Shown: positions 9,961 through 20,100 of the stretch, piece after piece
How positions within the stretch are numbered: the first letter of the stretch is position 1
How the letters are laid out: the number at the start of each line of letters is the position of its first letter
Source: Bacteroidaceae bacterium
Lineage (GTDB): Bacteria; Bacteroidota; Bacteroidia; Bacteroidales; Bacteroidaceae
Assembly (NCBI GenBank): GCA_017379075.1
Contig: JAFNXL010000014.1
Coordinates: 1 to 64,000 of the forward strand
DNA length: 64,000 nucleotides
Direction of reading: 5' to 3'
Made by a program: the position numbers and the translations under genes
Notes under the pieces: model-generated
Told to the model about the DNA's origin: nothing
What the model saw: only the letters and a program-made list of their open reading frames with translations
Database searches by the model: none

Positions 9961-10004
9961 AAGTGTGGGAAGCCGCAATAAAGTCGGTTTCCCACACTTT
10001 TTGT
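9961..10004 (+). terminator. nifJ terminator
   Basis: Perfect 11-bp arms AAGTGTGGGAA (9961-9971) and TTCCCACACTT (9989-9999), followed by a T-rich tail. Confidence 0.85.
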
Positions 10005-10142
10005 TTTTAAACGCAATTTCTCCATTGGCTGACGTCCAATATTATCCCCCAAAAACAACAATATGAAAACATTTCTGAAATATAACGCTGAAATAGTTGT
10101 AAGACAGCGCTATAATTGTTATTTTTGCACTGTGAAAGTTAT

Positions 10143-10226
10143 GTTCCAACCGATGAAACATACGTTCCAGCCGATGAAACGTACATTCCAACTGATGAAA
10201 CGTACGTTCCAACCGTTGGAACAACA
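10143..10226. repeat. four tandem copies of a 21-bp palindromic unit
   Basis: Copies begin at 10143, 10164, 10185 and 10206, each close to GTTCCAACCGATGAAAC plus a 4-nt linker. The last copy is a near-perfect palindrome (GTTCCAA, CCG, TTGGAAC), and the copy junctions contain the palindrome AACGTACGTT. There are no unique spacers, so it is not a CRISPR. It lies about 100 bp upstream of a DNA-binding protein gene. Confidence 0.85.
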
Positions 10227-10327
10227 AATTGAGTGTGGATAAAAAACTTTTTCAGTTAAATAAAAAAACAATTTCACTAGTGTCAGAACAAAAGTTTAAT
10301 ACTGTTTAAAATAAAAGGAGGAAGAAC

Positions 10328-10966
10328 ATGGTTAAGTATTATTTGCAGGAGATTCCAGAGGTGCTTGGTGGAGATAAGAAGAAAGTCTACCCCAAAATGC
10401 TGACAAACAGGCAAATCAGCACCAAGGAACTGGTGGAACGCATCCAGATGAAGTCTGGAGTGTTCCGCGAAGGAATTGTGAACGGAATGCTGATGACGCT
10501 TGCGGATACGTTGGTGGATTACCTGTCCCTGGGCTATACGGTAAAGATTGACGGTCTGTGTTCCCTCTCTGTGTCACTGGAATTCGATGACAACAAACCC
10601 ACGGAGATGGAGGGCAACGAAGACAAGATGAAGTACCGCCACGTCAAGGTGAAGGATATAAATTTCAAGTCGGACAAGATGCTGGTAAAGGCGCTCAGGC
10701 AGCGGATGACCTTTGAGCGTTGTCGCGGTGGGGTAAACCGGATAAACCGTTCCGCCTATTCCAAGGCTGAACGCATAGAAAGGGCTGTGGCGTTTATCAA
10801 GGAAAATGGCAGCATCAGTCTGTACCAGTATTGTGCGCTTAACAATCTGTCGCGCGCGACTGCATCCAGAGAACTGAAGGCCGAATGCCGTAAATCAGAT
10901 AGCCCGATTGACTCTTACGGTGCTGCCTCGCACAAGGTATGGGTGTTGAGAAAAATGGAGGAATGA
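10328..10966 (+). CDS. HU-family DNA-binding protein with C-terminal winged-helix (HU-HIG type)
   Basis: A 212-residue protein. Residues 1-130 match the Bacteroidetes HU/IHF-like fold (ISTKELVERIQMKSG, GMLMTLADTLVDYLSLGYTVKIDGL, then a beta-rich arm). The C-terminal part (about 145-205) resembles a helix-turn-helix (SLYQYCALNNLSRATASREL). This combination fits the HU-fused-to-wHTH group of Bacteroidales. A nucleoid-associated or site-specific DNA-binding role is likely; the target is unknown. It has an unusually strong purine-rich ribosome site (AAGGAGGAAG) for a Bacteroidetes gene. The array at 10143-10226 lies just upstream and could be a binding target, which is inference only. The next gene starts 20 bp downstream. 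Confidence 0.78.
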   Translation: MVKYYLQEIPEVLGGDKKKVYPKMLTNRQISTKELVERIQMKSGVFREGIVNGMLMTLADTLVDYLSLGYTVKIDGLCSLSVSLEFDDNKPTEMEGNEDKMKYRHVKVKDINFKSDKMLVKALRQRMTFERCRGGVNRINRSAYSKAERIERAVAFIKENGSISLYQYCALNNLSRATASRELKAECRKSDSPIDSYGAASHKVWVLRKMEE

Positions 10967-10986
10967 TATAATTACAGATGTAAGCT

Positions 10987-13047
10987 ATGATGAACTGGAA
11001 AAAATGCTTGAATGCCAATAGAATAAAGATGTTTTGTCTGCTGCATGCTTTTGTGGTATGTGCGGCTTTTGCACAACGCGAGATACGCTTCCGCAATGAT
11101 ATACCTGTGCTGGTGGTGGACGGCAAGGAAGTGGCTTCTGTGCCCGAAGAAGGTTTGTGGTCTGTGGCCGCAGGGTGGGAGAACGATTGGATGGCCGACT
11201 GGCGTCATGCACGCCCCTCGGCAACGGAGAAGAGTGGCGAGTGGACCATCGTAAAGGGACAGATGGAATTGCAGGGTGGCACGCTGCTTCTGCGCGATGC
11301 TTACCGCATCACAGCGGACAGCCTGCTTCATTGCGTTCGGCGCTATGAATGGCAGGGCACAGCCCCGCTGCAGGGCGTTACCCTCTCTGTACGCTGGAAG
11401 GTTGCGGGCGCAGCCCTTCGCCCTTTCCTGCCCGGTATCCTTTATTATGGAAACAAGAACGGAGCCAAGGTGAACGATCGCATCATTCCCGTCTATTCAG
11501 GAGCAGAGGGCGAACTGGCCGTCTTTGAGGAACATCGCTATCCCATGCCATTTGCCATGCTTGAGGACAATGCCGGCCGTTATGCTGTGGCTTTGCACAC
11601 TACGCCCAGTCCTGTCCGTGGCGCACGCAGGCAGGATCAGTGGTGGTCCATGGGCGTGGAGGCACAGTCGGATGCTGGCATGCTGGTGCTTTACAGTGGT
11701 CCCATCGGTTATAACCGCCGCCACAGCATTGCCAAGGCATTGCAGCAGACGCCAATGGCATATACCGACACTTACATAGACATGGAACCCGGTCAGGTCA
11801 TTGAGAAGGAATTTGTACTGGAGGCGTATCCCGTTTCTGGCCGCGGCACAGGTTTCCAACGTCCCATCTATACCAGTCTGGACCGCTTCCGCCCTTATGA
11901 TGCCGACCGCTTCCCCTCCTTTGATGAGATTGTGCAGGGCAAGTATCGCTTCTCCAAAAGCCGTTGGATGGAACTTGGCGGCGAAGCTGTGGGCTACAAC
12001 ATGTATGACATGCGTTCGCGCAAGGCGGTTACCATGGGCTGGTGTGGCCAGGCCGACTCGCCCGGCTATTATCTTCAGATGCTTGGCAAGCGCTTGGCCG
12101 ATGATTCCATCCCCGACAAGATACAGCGCAGCCTCGATTTTCTGAGTACCAGCAAGGTGAACCCGGAGAACGGACTTTTCCCCGTGATCTATGCCGACGG
12201 CAAATGGCAGGGTGGTGGTGACCCAGTTTCCTGCGGTCAGGCCATGTACAATTTTGCCAAAGCCATCGAATGTGCCCGCAAAGGCCGAAAGTATGATACC
12301 CGCAAGTGGGAAGACTTTTTGCAGGCGGCGTGCCGTGGTGTGAGCCACCGCATTCTGTCGGACAGCTGGAACCCGGTTTCCACCAATGAAGGGTTCTATA
12401 TTGCTCCGCTTGCCATCGCTTCTCGCCTGTTCAAGGAGCGCACGTTCCGCCAAGCGGCAGAGAAGGCCGCCGCACTTTATGCCGACCGCCATCTGCAGAT
12501 GGACGGATGCTATTGGGGCGGCACGCTGGATGCCACTTGCGAGGACAAGGAAGGCGCATGGGCAGCGTTCCAGGGCTTTTTGGAACTCTATGAACGACTG
12601 GGCGAGAAGAAATATCTGCAGTGGGCAAAACATGCCATGGATGTTTGTCTCAGCTATGTGGTGGTGTGGGATATTCCACTTCCTGCAGGGCGTATGGCCG
12701 ACCATAACTTCAAGAGCACTGGATGGACCGTGGTGTCGGCACAGAACCAACACATTGATGTCTATGGCGTACTTTTTGCTCCCGAGGTGTACAAGATGGG
12801 CCGCTATCTCAAGGACGACCGTCTGTGCCGATTGGCAAAGGTGATGTACCGTACCTGCTACCAGCTGACGGACGCCTATGGTTCGCAGGGCGAACAACTG
12901 CAACACACCAATTTCGCACAGCGTGGTCACATGGACAATGTCTATAAATTGCGCGGTGGATACTCCGAAAACTGGACTGTCTTCTGGATTACGGCACATT
13001 TCCTCAATGCCGCCGCACGCTTTACAGAAATGGGTGTGGAGCCTTAA
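10987..13047 (+). CDS. exported (alpha/alpha)6-barrel glycosidase-like protein
   Basis: A 686-residue protein with a signal peptide cleaved near CAAFA-Q. Residues 20-300 look like a beta-sandwich; residues 320-680 show repeated helical hairpins with aromatic and acidic motifs (GGGDPVSCGQAMYNFAKAIE, GCYWGGTLDATCEDKEGAWAAFQGFLELYE, HNFKSTGWTVVSAQNQHIDVYG) of the kind seen in six-hairpin glycosidases and unsaturated-glycuronyl hydrolases. A polysaccharide-degrading role in the periplasm or outside the cell is likely, but I cannot name a GH family. It starts 20 bp after the HU-type gene and may share its transcript. The ATG at 11029 is a plausible alternative start nearer the signal peptide core. 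Confidence 0.6.
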   Translation: MMNWKKCLNANRIKMFCLLHAFVVCAAFAQREIRFRNDIPVLVVDGKEVASVPEEGLWSVAAGWENDWMADWRHARPSATEKSGEWTIVKGQMELQGGTLLLRDAYRITADSLLHCVRRYEWQGTAPLQGVTLSVRWKVAGAALRPFLPGILYYGNKNGAKVNDRIIPVYSGAEGELAVFEEHRYPMPFAMLEDNAGRYAVALHTTPSPVRGARRQDQWWSMGVEAQSDAGMLVLYSGPIGYNRRHSIAKALQQTPMAYTDTYIDMEPGQVIEKEFVLEAYPVSGRGTGFQRPIYTSLDRFRPYDADRFPSFDEIVQGKYRFSKSRWMELGGEAVGYNMYDMRSRKAVTMGWCGQADSPGYYLQMLGKRLADDSIPDKIQRSLDFLSTSKVNPENGLFPVIYADGKWQGGGDPVSCGQAMYNFAKAIECARKGRKYDTRKWEDFLQAACRGVSHRILSDSWNPVSTNEGFYIAPLAIASRLFKERTFRQAAEKAAALYADRHLQMDGCYWGGTLDATCEDKEGAWAAFQGFLELYERLGEKKYLQWAKHAMDVCLSYVVVWDIPLPAGRMADHNFKSTGWTVVSAQNQHIDVYGVLFAPEVYKMGRYLKDDRLCRLAKVMYRTCYQLTDAYGSQGEQLQHTNFAQRGHMDNVYKLRGGYSENWTVFWITAHFLNAAARFTEMGVEP

Positions 13048-13075
13048 TAACGGCTATTCTCATATTATAATAATG

Positions 13076-13104
13076 AAAAAAGGGCACAAACGTCTCCTTT
13101 TTTT
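13076..13104 (+). terminator. probable terminator after the glycosidase-like gene
   Basis: Arms AAAAAAGG (13076-13083) and CCTTTTTT (13096-13103) with a T-rich 3' side. The stem is A/T-rich, so moderately weak. Confidence 0.5.
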
Positions 13105-13154
13105 CTGCAATTTACGAAAATGAGATAAAAATTTAGATTTTGTACTAATTATGG

Positions 13155-13185
13155 TTGTGGTTTACATCGGAATTATGTAATTTTG
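13155..13185 (+). promoter_or_regulatory. promoter of the first sorting-tail protein gene
   Basis: TTG (13155-13157), 20 bp, then TAATTTTG (13178-13185). It predicts an mRNA leader of about 140 nt before the ATG at 13334. No known riboswitch was recognised in that leader. Confidence 0.65.
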
Positions 13186-13333
13186 CGCCCCAAAAGCCTT
13201 TTTTCGCTGCCTGGACAATCATAAATGATGTGGTTGGGACGAAGGGGAAACTTCCTTCTGCGGCAGACTGGATTGGGCAAGATTGTTTATGACATATAAA
13301 AAATATTCTTAATTATAAATCTAATTTAAAGTT

Positions 13334-16300
13334 ATGTTCAACGTAAAAAGATTGGGCTGCACTTTGTCTGCAGCCATGGTCTGTCTGTTTGCCGGCCTTA
13401 CCGATGCCAAGGCGCAAAACGGTAATCCGCACACATTGACAGGCGATGTGACATTTTCCAACGTAACACTTAACTGGCAAGCTCCCGCCAGCGACATCAA
13501 GCTCCAGTGGCACAATGATTATGACTACAACGGAACTGATGGTGTGCAGAGCAATCCCCAGGGCGGTGTGGTTTACTATGTGGCCAGTAAGTTTACAAAG
13601 GAAGAACTGAAGGGTTATGTGGGCGAAGTGGTGGACAGCATGTCCTTCTTCCAGTACCGTCCCTCATACAAGGTAACCGGAATGATTTACGAGGATGGCG
13701 CTCCCGTGGTGGAACAGCCCGTAGACCTTAGCGGATTCGAGAAGAACACCGCACGCAAGTTCGCTCTCAGCACTCCTTACACCATTCCTGCTGATAAGGA
13801 AATCATGTTCGTGCTGAAGTACGAATACGGTTACAACCAGGAAATGACGGCCATCTGTGACGAAAGCCCCACCATCGGCAAGGGTAACCTCACCTCTCTG
13901 GACGGCAAGACTTGGAGCAGCAATGGCCCCGGTGACTATCTGATTACCGCTTATGTCAAGAACAATGACACGCAGTCTGTGCCCGACGGCTACAATGTCT
14001 ACCGCGATGGTGTAAAGGTAAATGCAGAACTGATTACCGAGACCACCTACAGTCTCAAGGGCGAGGCCGACGGTAAGCATGACTATTATGTGACCGCTGT
14101 TTATGGTACCACAGAAAAGAAGTCTGCAAGCCTTACCTTCAACTGTACAGCTATCACAAGCCATGTACCCACCGTATCAAGCCTCAAGTCTTCAGTTGAG
14201 GATTTGAACGGAACCCTTGAATGGACCGCTCCTCTGAGCCGCTCAGGCGAATTGACCTGGAGCAGCAAGGAGTTCGGTACCACCATCGGCGGTACAAGTT
14301 CCACTCCCAAGGTGTGGGTTAAGCAGGAGTTTGACGCCAATGACCTCATTGCATATCCCAACCACAAGATTACCGCCATCAATACCTATACCAAGGGCGC
14401 GCTGACCACTGTGACTATCTTTGTCATGAAGAACGGTGTCATTGACTATCACCAGGTGATTGACGAGGCTGTGGTTAAGGCAATGGGCGAGGAAGGTGCC
14501 TGGACAAAGTTCACCCTGGCTACTCCTTACAAGCTTGAAGCCGGCAACAAGTATGCTTTCGGTTGCTATTTCACCCACGACAAGGGAGTGAAGCCCATTG
14601 CAACAGACAATTCAGTAGGTCTGAACAAGAAGGGTAATTCTTTCTCAACCTCATCTCCCAAGTCAAGCGGTTTCGAAGCGTCAAATCCTTCATGGAAGAC
14701 CCTGGCCGACGGAAACATTCCCGGAAACTTCATGCTGACTGCTGATATGGAAGCGGTTGGTGAGGAGACTTCTGCCGCTCCCGAGATTGCAGGCTATGAC
14801 ATCTACCGCAACGGTGCGCTGGTAGCCGCAGACGTGAAGGAACTGAAGTATACCGATACCGTTGAGGACCTCGGCACATACAGCTACAGTGTTGTGGCCA
14901 AGGGTAAGGACGGCCGTCTGTCTCCTGCAAAGGAAATAGATGTAACCTATACACTCCCCGCTGCCTACGAAGCACCCGTAATCCTTTCAAGCACCATCGA
15001 TGAAAACAACAAGCTCGACCTCACCTACAGCGCCGAGGCCATCGAATTGAAACACTATGATGCTGCCGCTTATATGGCAGGCTTTGCCGAGGAGATGCCC
15101 GACCTACTTTACGGTGCCAAGTTTACCAAGGAAGAACTGGCTGGCTGTGTGGGTTATGAACTCAACTCATTGAAGTTCGCCATCGGTGAAGGTCTCAGCA
15201 CCTTCCACATCGAAGTGTACGAGTCTGGCAATCCCTCTCCCATCTACTCAGAGGAGATGAAGGACATCGAACCTGGTTATGTGTACACCACAAACCCCTC
15301 TTCAAAGATTACCATCCCTGCAGACAAGGACCTTTATCTGGTTTACAAGGCCACTCTCCCCGCCAACAAGTCTGCCATCATCGTTGACGCCGGCCCCGCA
15401 GTTGAGAACGGTGCAGTAGTGAGCCTGACTGGTGGTGCAAACTGGTTCAAACTGGGTACTATCGCTCCCGACTTGAAGGACTATAACATTGTGATCAGCG
15501 GTATTGCTGTTCCCGCAACTGGCGGCAGCAGAGCCAAGGCAGTTGTGCTGGGCGCACAGGACGAGGCATTTGAGAACCTGCCCGAGAAGATTGTGGCCAA
15601 GGCAAAGGAAATTGACTATACAGCGGATGAGTTCGGCGTTGAAAGCGCTGTGAAGCCCGCCAAGAAGGCTGCAAGACTGGCTCCCGCCAAGCCCAAGGCA
15701 CTGTCTTACCGCGTATACTGCAACAACGAAGTGGTACAGGATGGTGAGTCTACAAGCTACACCGAGGTGATCAGCAACTATGGTGTGTTCAACTATCATG
15801 TTACTGCTGTTTATGAAAAGGGATGGGAATCACCCGCAAGCCGTGTGATCAGCATCACCAACGACATCAAGCAGGCTCCTGCTGCTCCCTACGATCTGGC
15901 CGGTGAAGAAGGAGAAGAAGGCTTCAACCTTACTTGGAAGGCCGCCTCAGAGTCTCCCGTGCTGAAGGTTCACAGCGGCAACATCGACTGGAAGCAAGGT
16001 TGCGGCATGACCAGCTCAAACAACTCTGGATTCCAGGTAATGAAGTTCGATGCTTCTCAGGTTGCTGACAAGGTGGGTATGGAAATCAGCCACATCCGTT
16101 TCGGACTTATCGACAACAACGTGACCAGCGCTTCTGTCATCGTGATGAAGAACGAGAACGTAATCTACGAACAGGAAGTGGATATTGAAACCCTTGTTGT
16201 GGGATGGAACGAAGTACGTCTGAACAACCCCGTTACCATTGAGGCCGGACAGGATCTTTATGTAGGTTATCACCTTACATACAAGAAGGGCGTGAAGCCC

Positions 16301-16789
16301 ATGGCCGGAGACGCCGGTCCCGCAGTGGCAGGATATGGCGACCTGATCTCTTCATCTGGTTCAAACGGCTACTGGTATTCATTGATGACCAAGTATAAGC
16401 TCGATTTCAACTGGGTGATTGAGGCTGTGCTGAAGAAACCCGACACCAAGATGGCAAGCAGAGCCAAGCGTGCTGCCGATGCCGTTACTTACAATGTATA
16501 TTGCAATGGTAAGGCAGTGGCAATCGGACTCGAAACCACCACTTATGCCGTAGCCAAGGGCGCTTATGGCCGATACACCGTAACCGCTGTGACAGGCGAG
16601 GTAGAGTCTGCAGAGTCTAATGCAATCAACTACGGCAACGCCACTGGCATCACCGGTGTTGAGGATGCCAAGGCTGCTGTAAGCGGTGTATATAGCATCG
16701 ACGGAAAGATGATTAACGAAAACGGAACAACAGAGGGTCTGAAGAAGGGCCTCCACATTGTAAACGGAAAGAAGATTATCACCAAGTAA
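13334..16789 (+). CDS. large secreted repeat protein with C-terminal sorting tail
   Basis: An 1151-residue surface or secreted protein. The signal peptide ends near AKA-Q. At least three related beta-rich modules follow, each with a carbohydrate-binding-like half and an FnIII-like half; matching lines are SKFTKEELKGYVGEVVDSM, AKFTKEELAGCVGYELNSL and MKFDASQVADKVGMEISHI, each later followed by YNVYRDGVKV, YRVYCNNEVV or YNVYCNGKAV. This resembles the cleaved-adhesin modules of gingipain-type proteins. The C-terminus (VYSIDGKMI, then KKGLHIVNGKKIITK) is the short sorting signal of type IX-like export in Prevotella. Function is unknown; adhesion or glycan binding is most likely. It has its own promoter and terminator. 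Confidence 0.72.
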   Translation: MFNVKRLGCTLSAAMVCLFAGLTDAKAQNGNPHTLTGDVTFSNVTLNWQAPASDIKLQWHNDYDYNGTDGVQSNPQGGVVYYVASKFTKEELKGYVGEVVDSMSFFQYRPSYKVTGMIYEDGAPVVEQPVDLSGFEKNTARKFALSTPYTIPADKEIMFVLKYEYGYNQEMTAICDESPTIGKGNLTSLDGKTWSSNGPGDYLITAYVKNNDTQSVPDGYNVYRDGVKVNAELITETTYSLKGEADGKHDYYVTAVYGTTEKKSASLTFNCTAITSHVPTVSSLKSSVEDLNGTLEWTAPLSRSGELTWSSKEFGTTIGGTSSTPKVWVKQEFDANDLIAYPNHKITAINTYTKGALTTVTIFVMKNGVIDYHQVIDEAVVKAMGEEGAWTKFTLATPYKLEAGNKYAFGCYFTHDKGVKPIATDNSVGLNKKGNSFSTSSPKSSGFEASNPSWKTLADGNIPGNFMLTADMEAVGEETSAAPEIAGYDIYRNGALVAADVKELKYTDTVEDLGTYSYSVVAKGKDGRLSPAKEIDVTYTLPAAYEAPVILSSTIDENNKLDLTYSAEAIELKHYDAAAYMAGFAEEMPDLLYGAKFTKEELAGCVGYELNSLKFAIGEGLSTFHIEVYESGNPSPIYSEEMKDIEPGYVYTTNPSSKITIPADKDLYLVYKATLPANKSAIIVDAGPAVENGAVVSLTGGANWFKLGTIAPDLKDYNIVISGIAVPATGGSRAKAVVLGAQDEAFENLPEKIVAKAKEIDYTADEFGVESAVKPAKKAARLAPAKPKALSYRVYCNNEVVQDGESTSYTEVISNYGVFNYHVTAVYEKGWESPASRVISITNDIKQAPAAPYDLAGEEGEEGFNLTWKAASESPVLKVHSGNIDWKQGCGMTSSNNSGFQVMKFDASQVADKVGMEISHIRFGLIDNNVTSASVIVMKNENVIYEQEVDIETLVVGWNEVRLNNPVTIEAGQDLYVGYHLTYKKGVKPMAGDAGPAVAGYGDLISSSGSNGYWYSLMTKYKLDFNWVIEAVLKKPDTKMASRAKRAADAVTYNVYCNGKAVAIGLETTTYAVAKGAYGRYTVTAVTGEVESAESNAINYGNATGITGVEDAKAAVSGVYSIDGKMINENGTTEGLKKGLHIVNGKKIITK

Positions 16790-16866
16790 GACAGTTGTCC
16801 GTTAAAGGACACCAGAAAAGGTAAAAACCTAAATTCAGAATTTTTAGAACGTTCCTTAACCCTTTC

Positions 16867-16907
16867 GGCCATCCCGCTCCTTATTATGGAATAGGATGGC
16901 CTTTTTT
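16867..16907 (+). terminator. terminator after the 1151-residue protein gene
   Basis: Perfect arms GGCCATCC (16867-16874) and GGATGGCC (16894-16901) followed by TTTTTT. Confidence 0.88.
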
Positions 16908-16910
16908 ATG

Positions 16911-16987
16911 CAATGCGTTGCGAAGGCCAACTCAATGCATTGCATCGTCCATCGCAATGCATTGCAACGGGCAACGGAAAGCACTGC
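16911..16987. repeat. tandem 22-bp repeats with CAATGCATTG palindromic core
   Basis: Cores begin at 16911 (CAATGCGTTGC), 16933 (CAATGCATTGC), 16955 (CAATGCATTGC) and, degenerate, 16977 (GAAAGCACTGC). The period is exactly 22 bp. The linkers (for example GAAGGCCAACT) are related but not identical. Confidence 0.8.
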
Positions 16988-16993
16988 GTTTTT

Positions 16994-17009
16994 GGGGGCT
17001 GTAGCCCCC
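16994..17009. repeat. REP-like hairpin
   Basis: GGGGGCT-GT-AGCCCCC is a perfect 7-bp stem inside a TTTTT...CGTGTC context. The same pattern (GGGGGG...CCCCC followed by CGTCTGTG) occurs next to the REP-type transposase gene at 29881-29896. Confidence 0.6.
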
Positions 17010-17112
17010 GTGTCTTGTGGGAAGTAGTAAAGAACAGAATGAAAATGTGAAAAAAAAGTTAAATATAGCTTTTCACGAAGGGGGAAAACTATGCGGTTTA
17101 GACGGAATTTGT

Positions 17113-17120
17113 TATCTTTG
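17113..17120 (+). promoter_or_regulatory. TAnnTTTG box for the GLUG protein gene
   Basis: TATCTTTG, 63 nt before the ATG at 17184. No clear -33 box was seen. Confidence 0.5.
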
Positions 17121-17183
17121 TTGTCAAAATCATTAAAATACACATAAATATCATTAATTATTAACTCAAAAAAAATTATTCTC

Positions 17184-20100
17184 ATGAGAAAACGATTACT
17201 TCGTGGGGCACTCGCAGGATTCTTCCTGATGACTTGTGCCAATGCATGGGCACTGGATGAAGTGGACGGATGCTATCAGATTGGCACCGCACAGGATTTG
17301 GTGGACTTTGCCACTTTGGTGAATGAAGGTAAGCCCGAGGCACAGGCTGTGCTGACAGCGGACATTGACCTGACGGGCGTGGAATGGACCAGTATCTCCT
17401 TGTTCCGAGGAACATTTGACGGTCAGGGTCACAGCATTACAAACTTCAATTACACCACAACTGGTGACAATCAAGGATTCTTCGGTCAGATTATGGGTGC
17501 AACCCTGCAGAACTTCAGCATCGCCGGAACCCTTAATGCCATGAACGGTGCAACGGGAACTATCGGTTATGCCGACGGTGGTTCTGTCATCAAGAACGTA
17601 CATTGCGGTGTGGACGTAAATGTGGAGAACAGTGGCCATTGCGGTGGCCTAGTAGGCTCATTGCGTGATGCATGGGTAGATGGTTGTACATACAGTGGTA
17701 CATTCACCATCATCCATGAAAAGGGCGACTCTGACGGAGGTATTGCCGGTTATTCTAATGTCGGTAAGATTACAAACTGTCTGTTCTCTGGAAAGATTAT
17801 CGTTATGCACGCTGGTAACAACTGTGGTGGTATTCTTGGATACGTCAACAACGGTGATTTCAAGGGCTTGCATGGCAACTTGAGTACAGGTACCGTAGAG
17901 GGCGGAACCAGTGGTAAGGTTGCTGCCGTTCTGGGTCATTGCAACACCGGAACAAAGAAAGAGAGAGTAACAGGCAACTTCTATCTGGAAGGAACATCTG
18001 TTATCGGTATGGGCGGTGCCAATGCCGTGGAAACTCCTGCCGTAACAGAGGAGCAGTTGGCCAGCGGTGAAATCGCTTATCTGCTGAACGCCCACAATGA
18101 GGCTCCCGCATGGTTCCAGTTGATTGGTACAGACCCTATGCCTACCCGTACAGGTACGGCAGTGGTTTACCAGTCTGGTACTTACAACTGCGACGGCACT
18201 CCCGCAACCGAACTCACCTATACCAACACCGAGACAGAACCCGTTCACACTCCTCACAACTATGACGAGAACGGTTTCTGCGATGCTTGTGGCGCACTTC
18301 AGCAGGGCGAGGACGGATACTATGTAATCTCTAACCCCATGGCACTGCGCTGGGTGGCTCAGCAGGTAAACGCTGGTGTTTCTCCCATGAACCTGCGCAT
18401 TGTGGCCGATCTTGACCTGGGCGGTGAGGATTGGACTCCCATCGGTAACGACAGCCATATGTTTGCCGGAGATGTAGACGGTGGTTTCCATACCATCAGC
18501 AACATGGTGGTGAACCATACTGAACCTGGAGCCGGACTTTTCGGTACTGTATCTAAGGGTACCATCAAGAACCTGTTGATTGACGAGACTTGTTCTGTTA
18601 CTGGTGTCAAGTATGCCGGTGGTCTTATCGGTCACTCTTCTGGTGCAAACACCGTTAACATTATTCAGGTTGGTGTAATGTGTGATGTAACTTGTCAGGG
18701 CGAGGCCGCTGCCGGTCTTATTGGTAATGCCAATGCTTCAAGTGTATGTAACATTACCCGTTGCTTCACCACCGGTACCATTACCGCAGAAAAGGATGCC
18801 GCCTGCTTCTCTGGATGGCAGGGTAATGTTGGCGCCAAGATTACCGACAGTTGGAGTATCTCTCCCGTAACCGGTTTCCAGGCCGAAAACCGTTATCTGG
18901 CCCGTTATGGCGGACTGACCATGACCAATTGCTACTGCCCCTTCGGTACTCAGGGTACCCATATTGAAGAGGAGGATGTGGCCAGCGGTAAGCTCGCATT
19001 CCTGTTGAATGGCAGCTCATTCATCAATCCTTCTTGGTTCCAAACCATTGGTCAGGATCTTTATCCCGGATTTGACAACACACGCGGTGTGGTTTACCAT
19101 GCTGGTGACGGCGTATATGCAAGTATTACAGACGAGGCTTCCTTCAAGACCTTTGCCGCCAGCGTTGTGGCTGCAGAACAGACCTTTGCACAGGAAACCG
19201 TTGCCACCCAGGCTTTGCTGGATGCTTACTTGGCAGAAACACAGGCTTTGGCAGGCATTGCCGACCGTGATGCATTCCTGGAGGCCTACGTGAAGTTGAT
19301 GGAAACCCGTAAGGCCGTTGAGGCATCGGCCGCAGCTTATCAAACATACAAGACTGCTTGTGAAGAGATTCTCGCTTATCTGGAGGCCAATCCCGTATCT
19401 GGAGAACTGTATGATGTGCTGGCTTCTTATCTGAATGATGAAATTGAGCCCGGAGAAGATTTTGCAAACGGTAGCTTCCTTTATATCATGACCAGCCATG
19501 TGCTGACAGACGAGCAGATTGCAGCCGAGCAGGCATATGTGGAAGACCTGTTGAAGCAGGCTATTGCAGCCGACTATGTGGCAGGATCTGAAGTGACCAA
19601 CCTGTTGACCAACCCCTACTTGGATGACAAGTTCGAAGGTTGGGAAAGAACATACCAAGGCAGCATGACTCCCGCCACAGTGGAAGGCGTAATGTCTGCC
19701 GCTGAAGCATGGAATTGCACTTTTGACATGCACCAGAACCTAACCGGCATGAAGAACGGAATCTATCTCTTGCAGGCAAATGCCGCATACCGTGCAGCCG
19801 GTGACATCTACAACACCTTGCATGCAGCCCAGCTCTATCTGAACGGAAACGTGAACTACGTAATGATGGAAGCAGAAGATGTCATTACCAAGGACGCTGC
19901 TGTGGATGGCGAAAACTGCCACCTCACAGGTGATGCAACTGACTACAGCTATATAATGGGCGAGTTGGAAGGCTATGTGCCCATGGGACCCATTGGTTGT
20001 GCTTACGCGTTCAAGGGCAACCGCTATGTGAACTATGTGGCTGTGGAAGTTACTGACGGCAACCTGACCGTAGGTATCAAGAACCCCGGCACTGGTCTGG

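Larger units (their letters stand above)
9858..10327. other. 470-bp intergenic region between nifJ and the HU-type gene
   Basis: It contains the nifJ terminator (9961-10004) and a four-copy tandem palindromic array (10143-10226), listed separately. No credible gene or known RNA was seen in the rest. Confidence 0.6.
16790..17183. other. 394-bp intergenic region rich in palindromes
   Basis: It holds a terminator, a 22-bp tandem array, a REP-like hairpin and a promoter box, all listed separately. No gene was seen. Confidence 0.7.

Noticed and set aside
10143..10226. Possible mini-CRISPR array
   Set aside because: The units are tandem with a 21-bp period and leave no unique spacers; no cas genes are present.
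11497..12999. 500-codon open frame on the minus strand
   Set aside because: It is the antisense shadow of the glycosidase-like gene: no start signal, no recognisable fold and cysteine/histidine-rich shadow composition.
13186..13333. Riboswitch in the 140-nt leader of the 1151-residue protein gene
   Set aside because: No known aptamer core or terminator/antiterminator pair could be recognised by eye.
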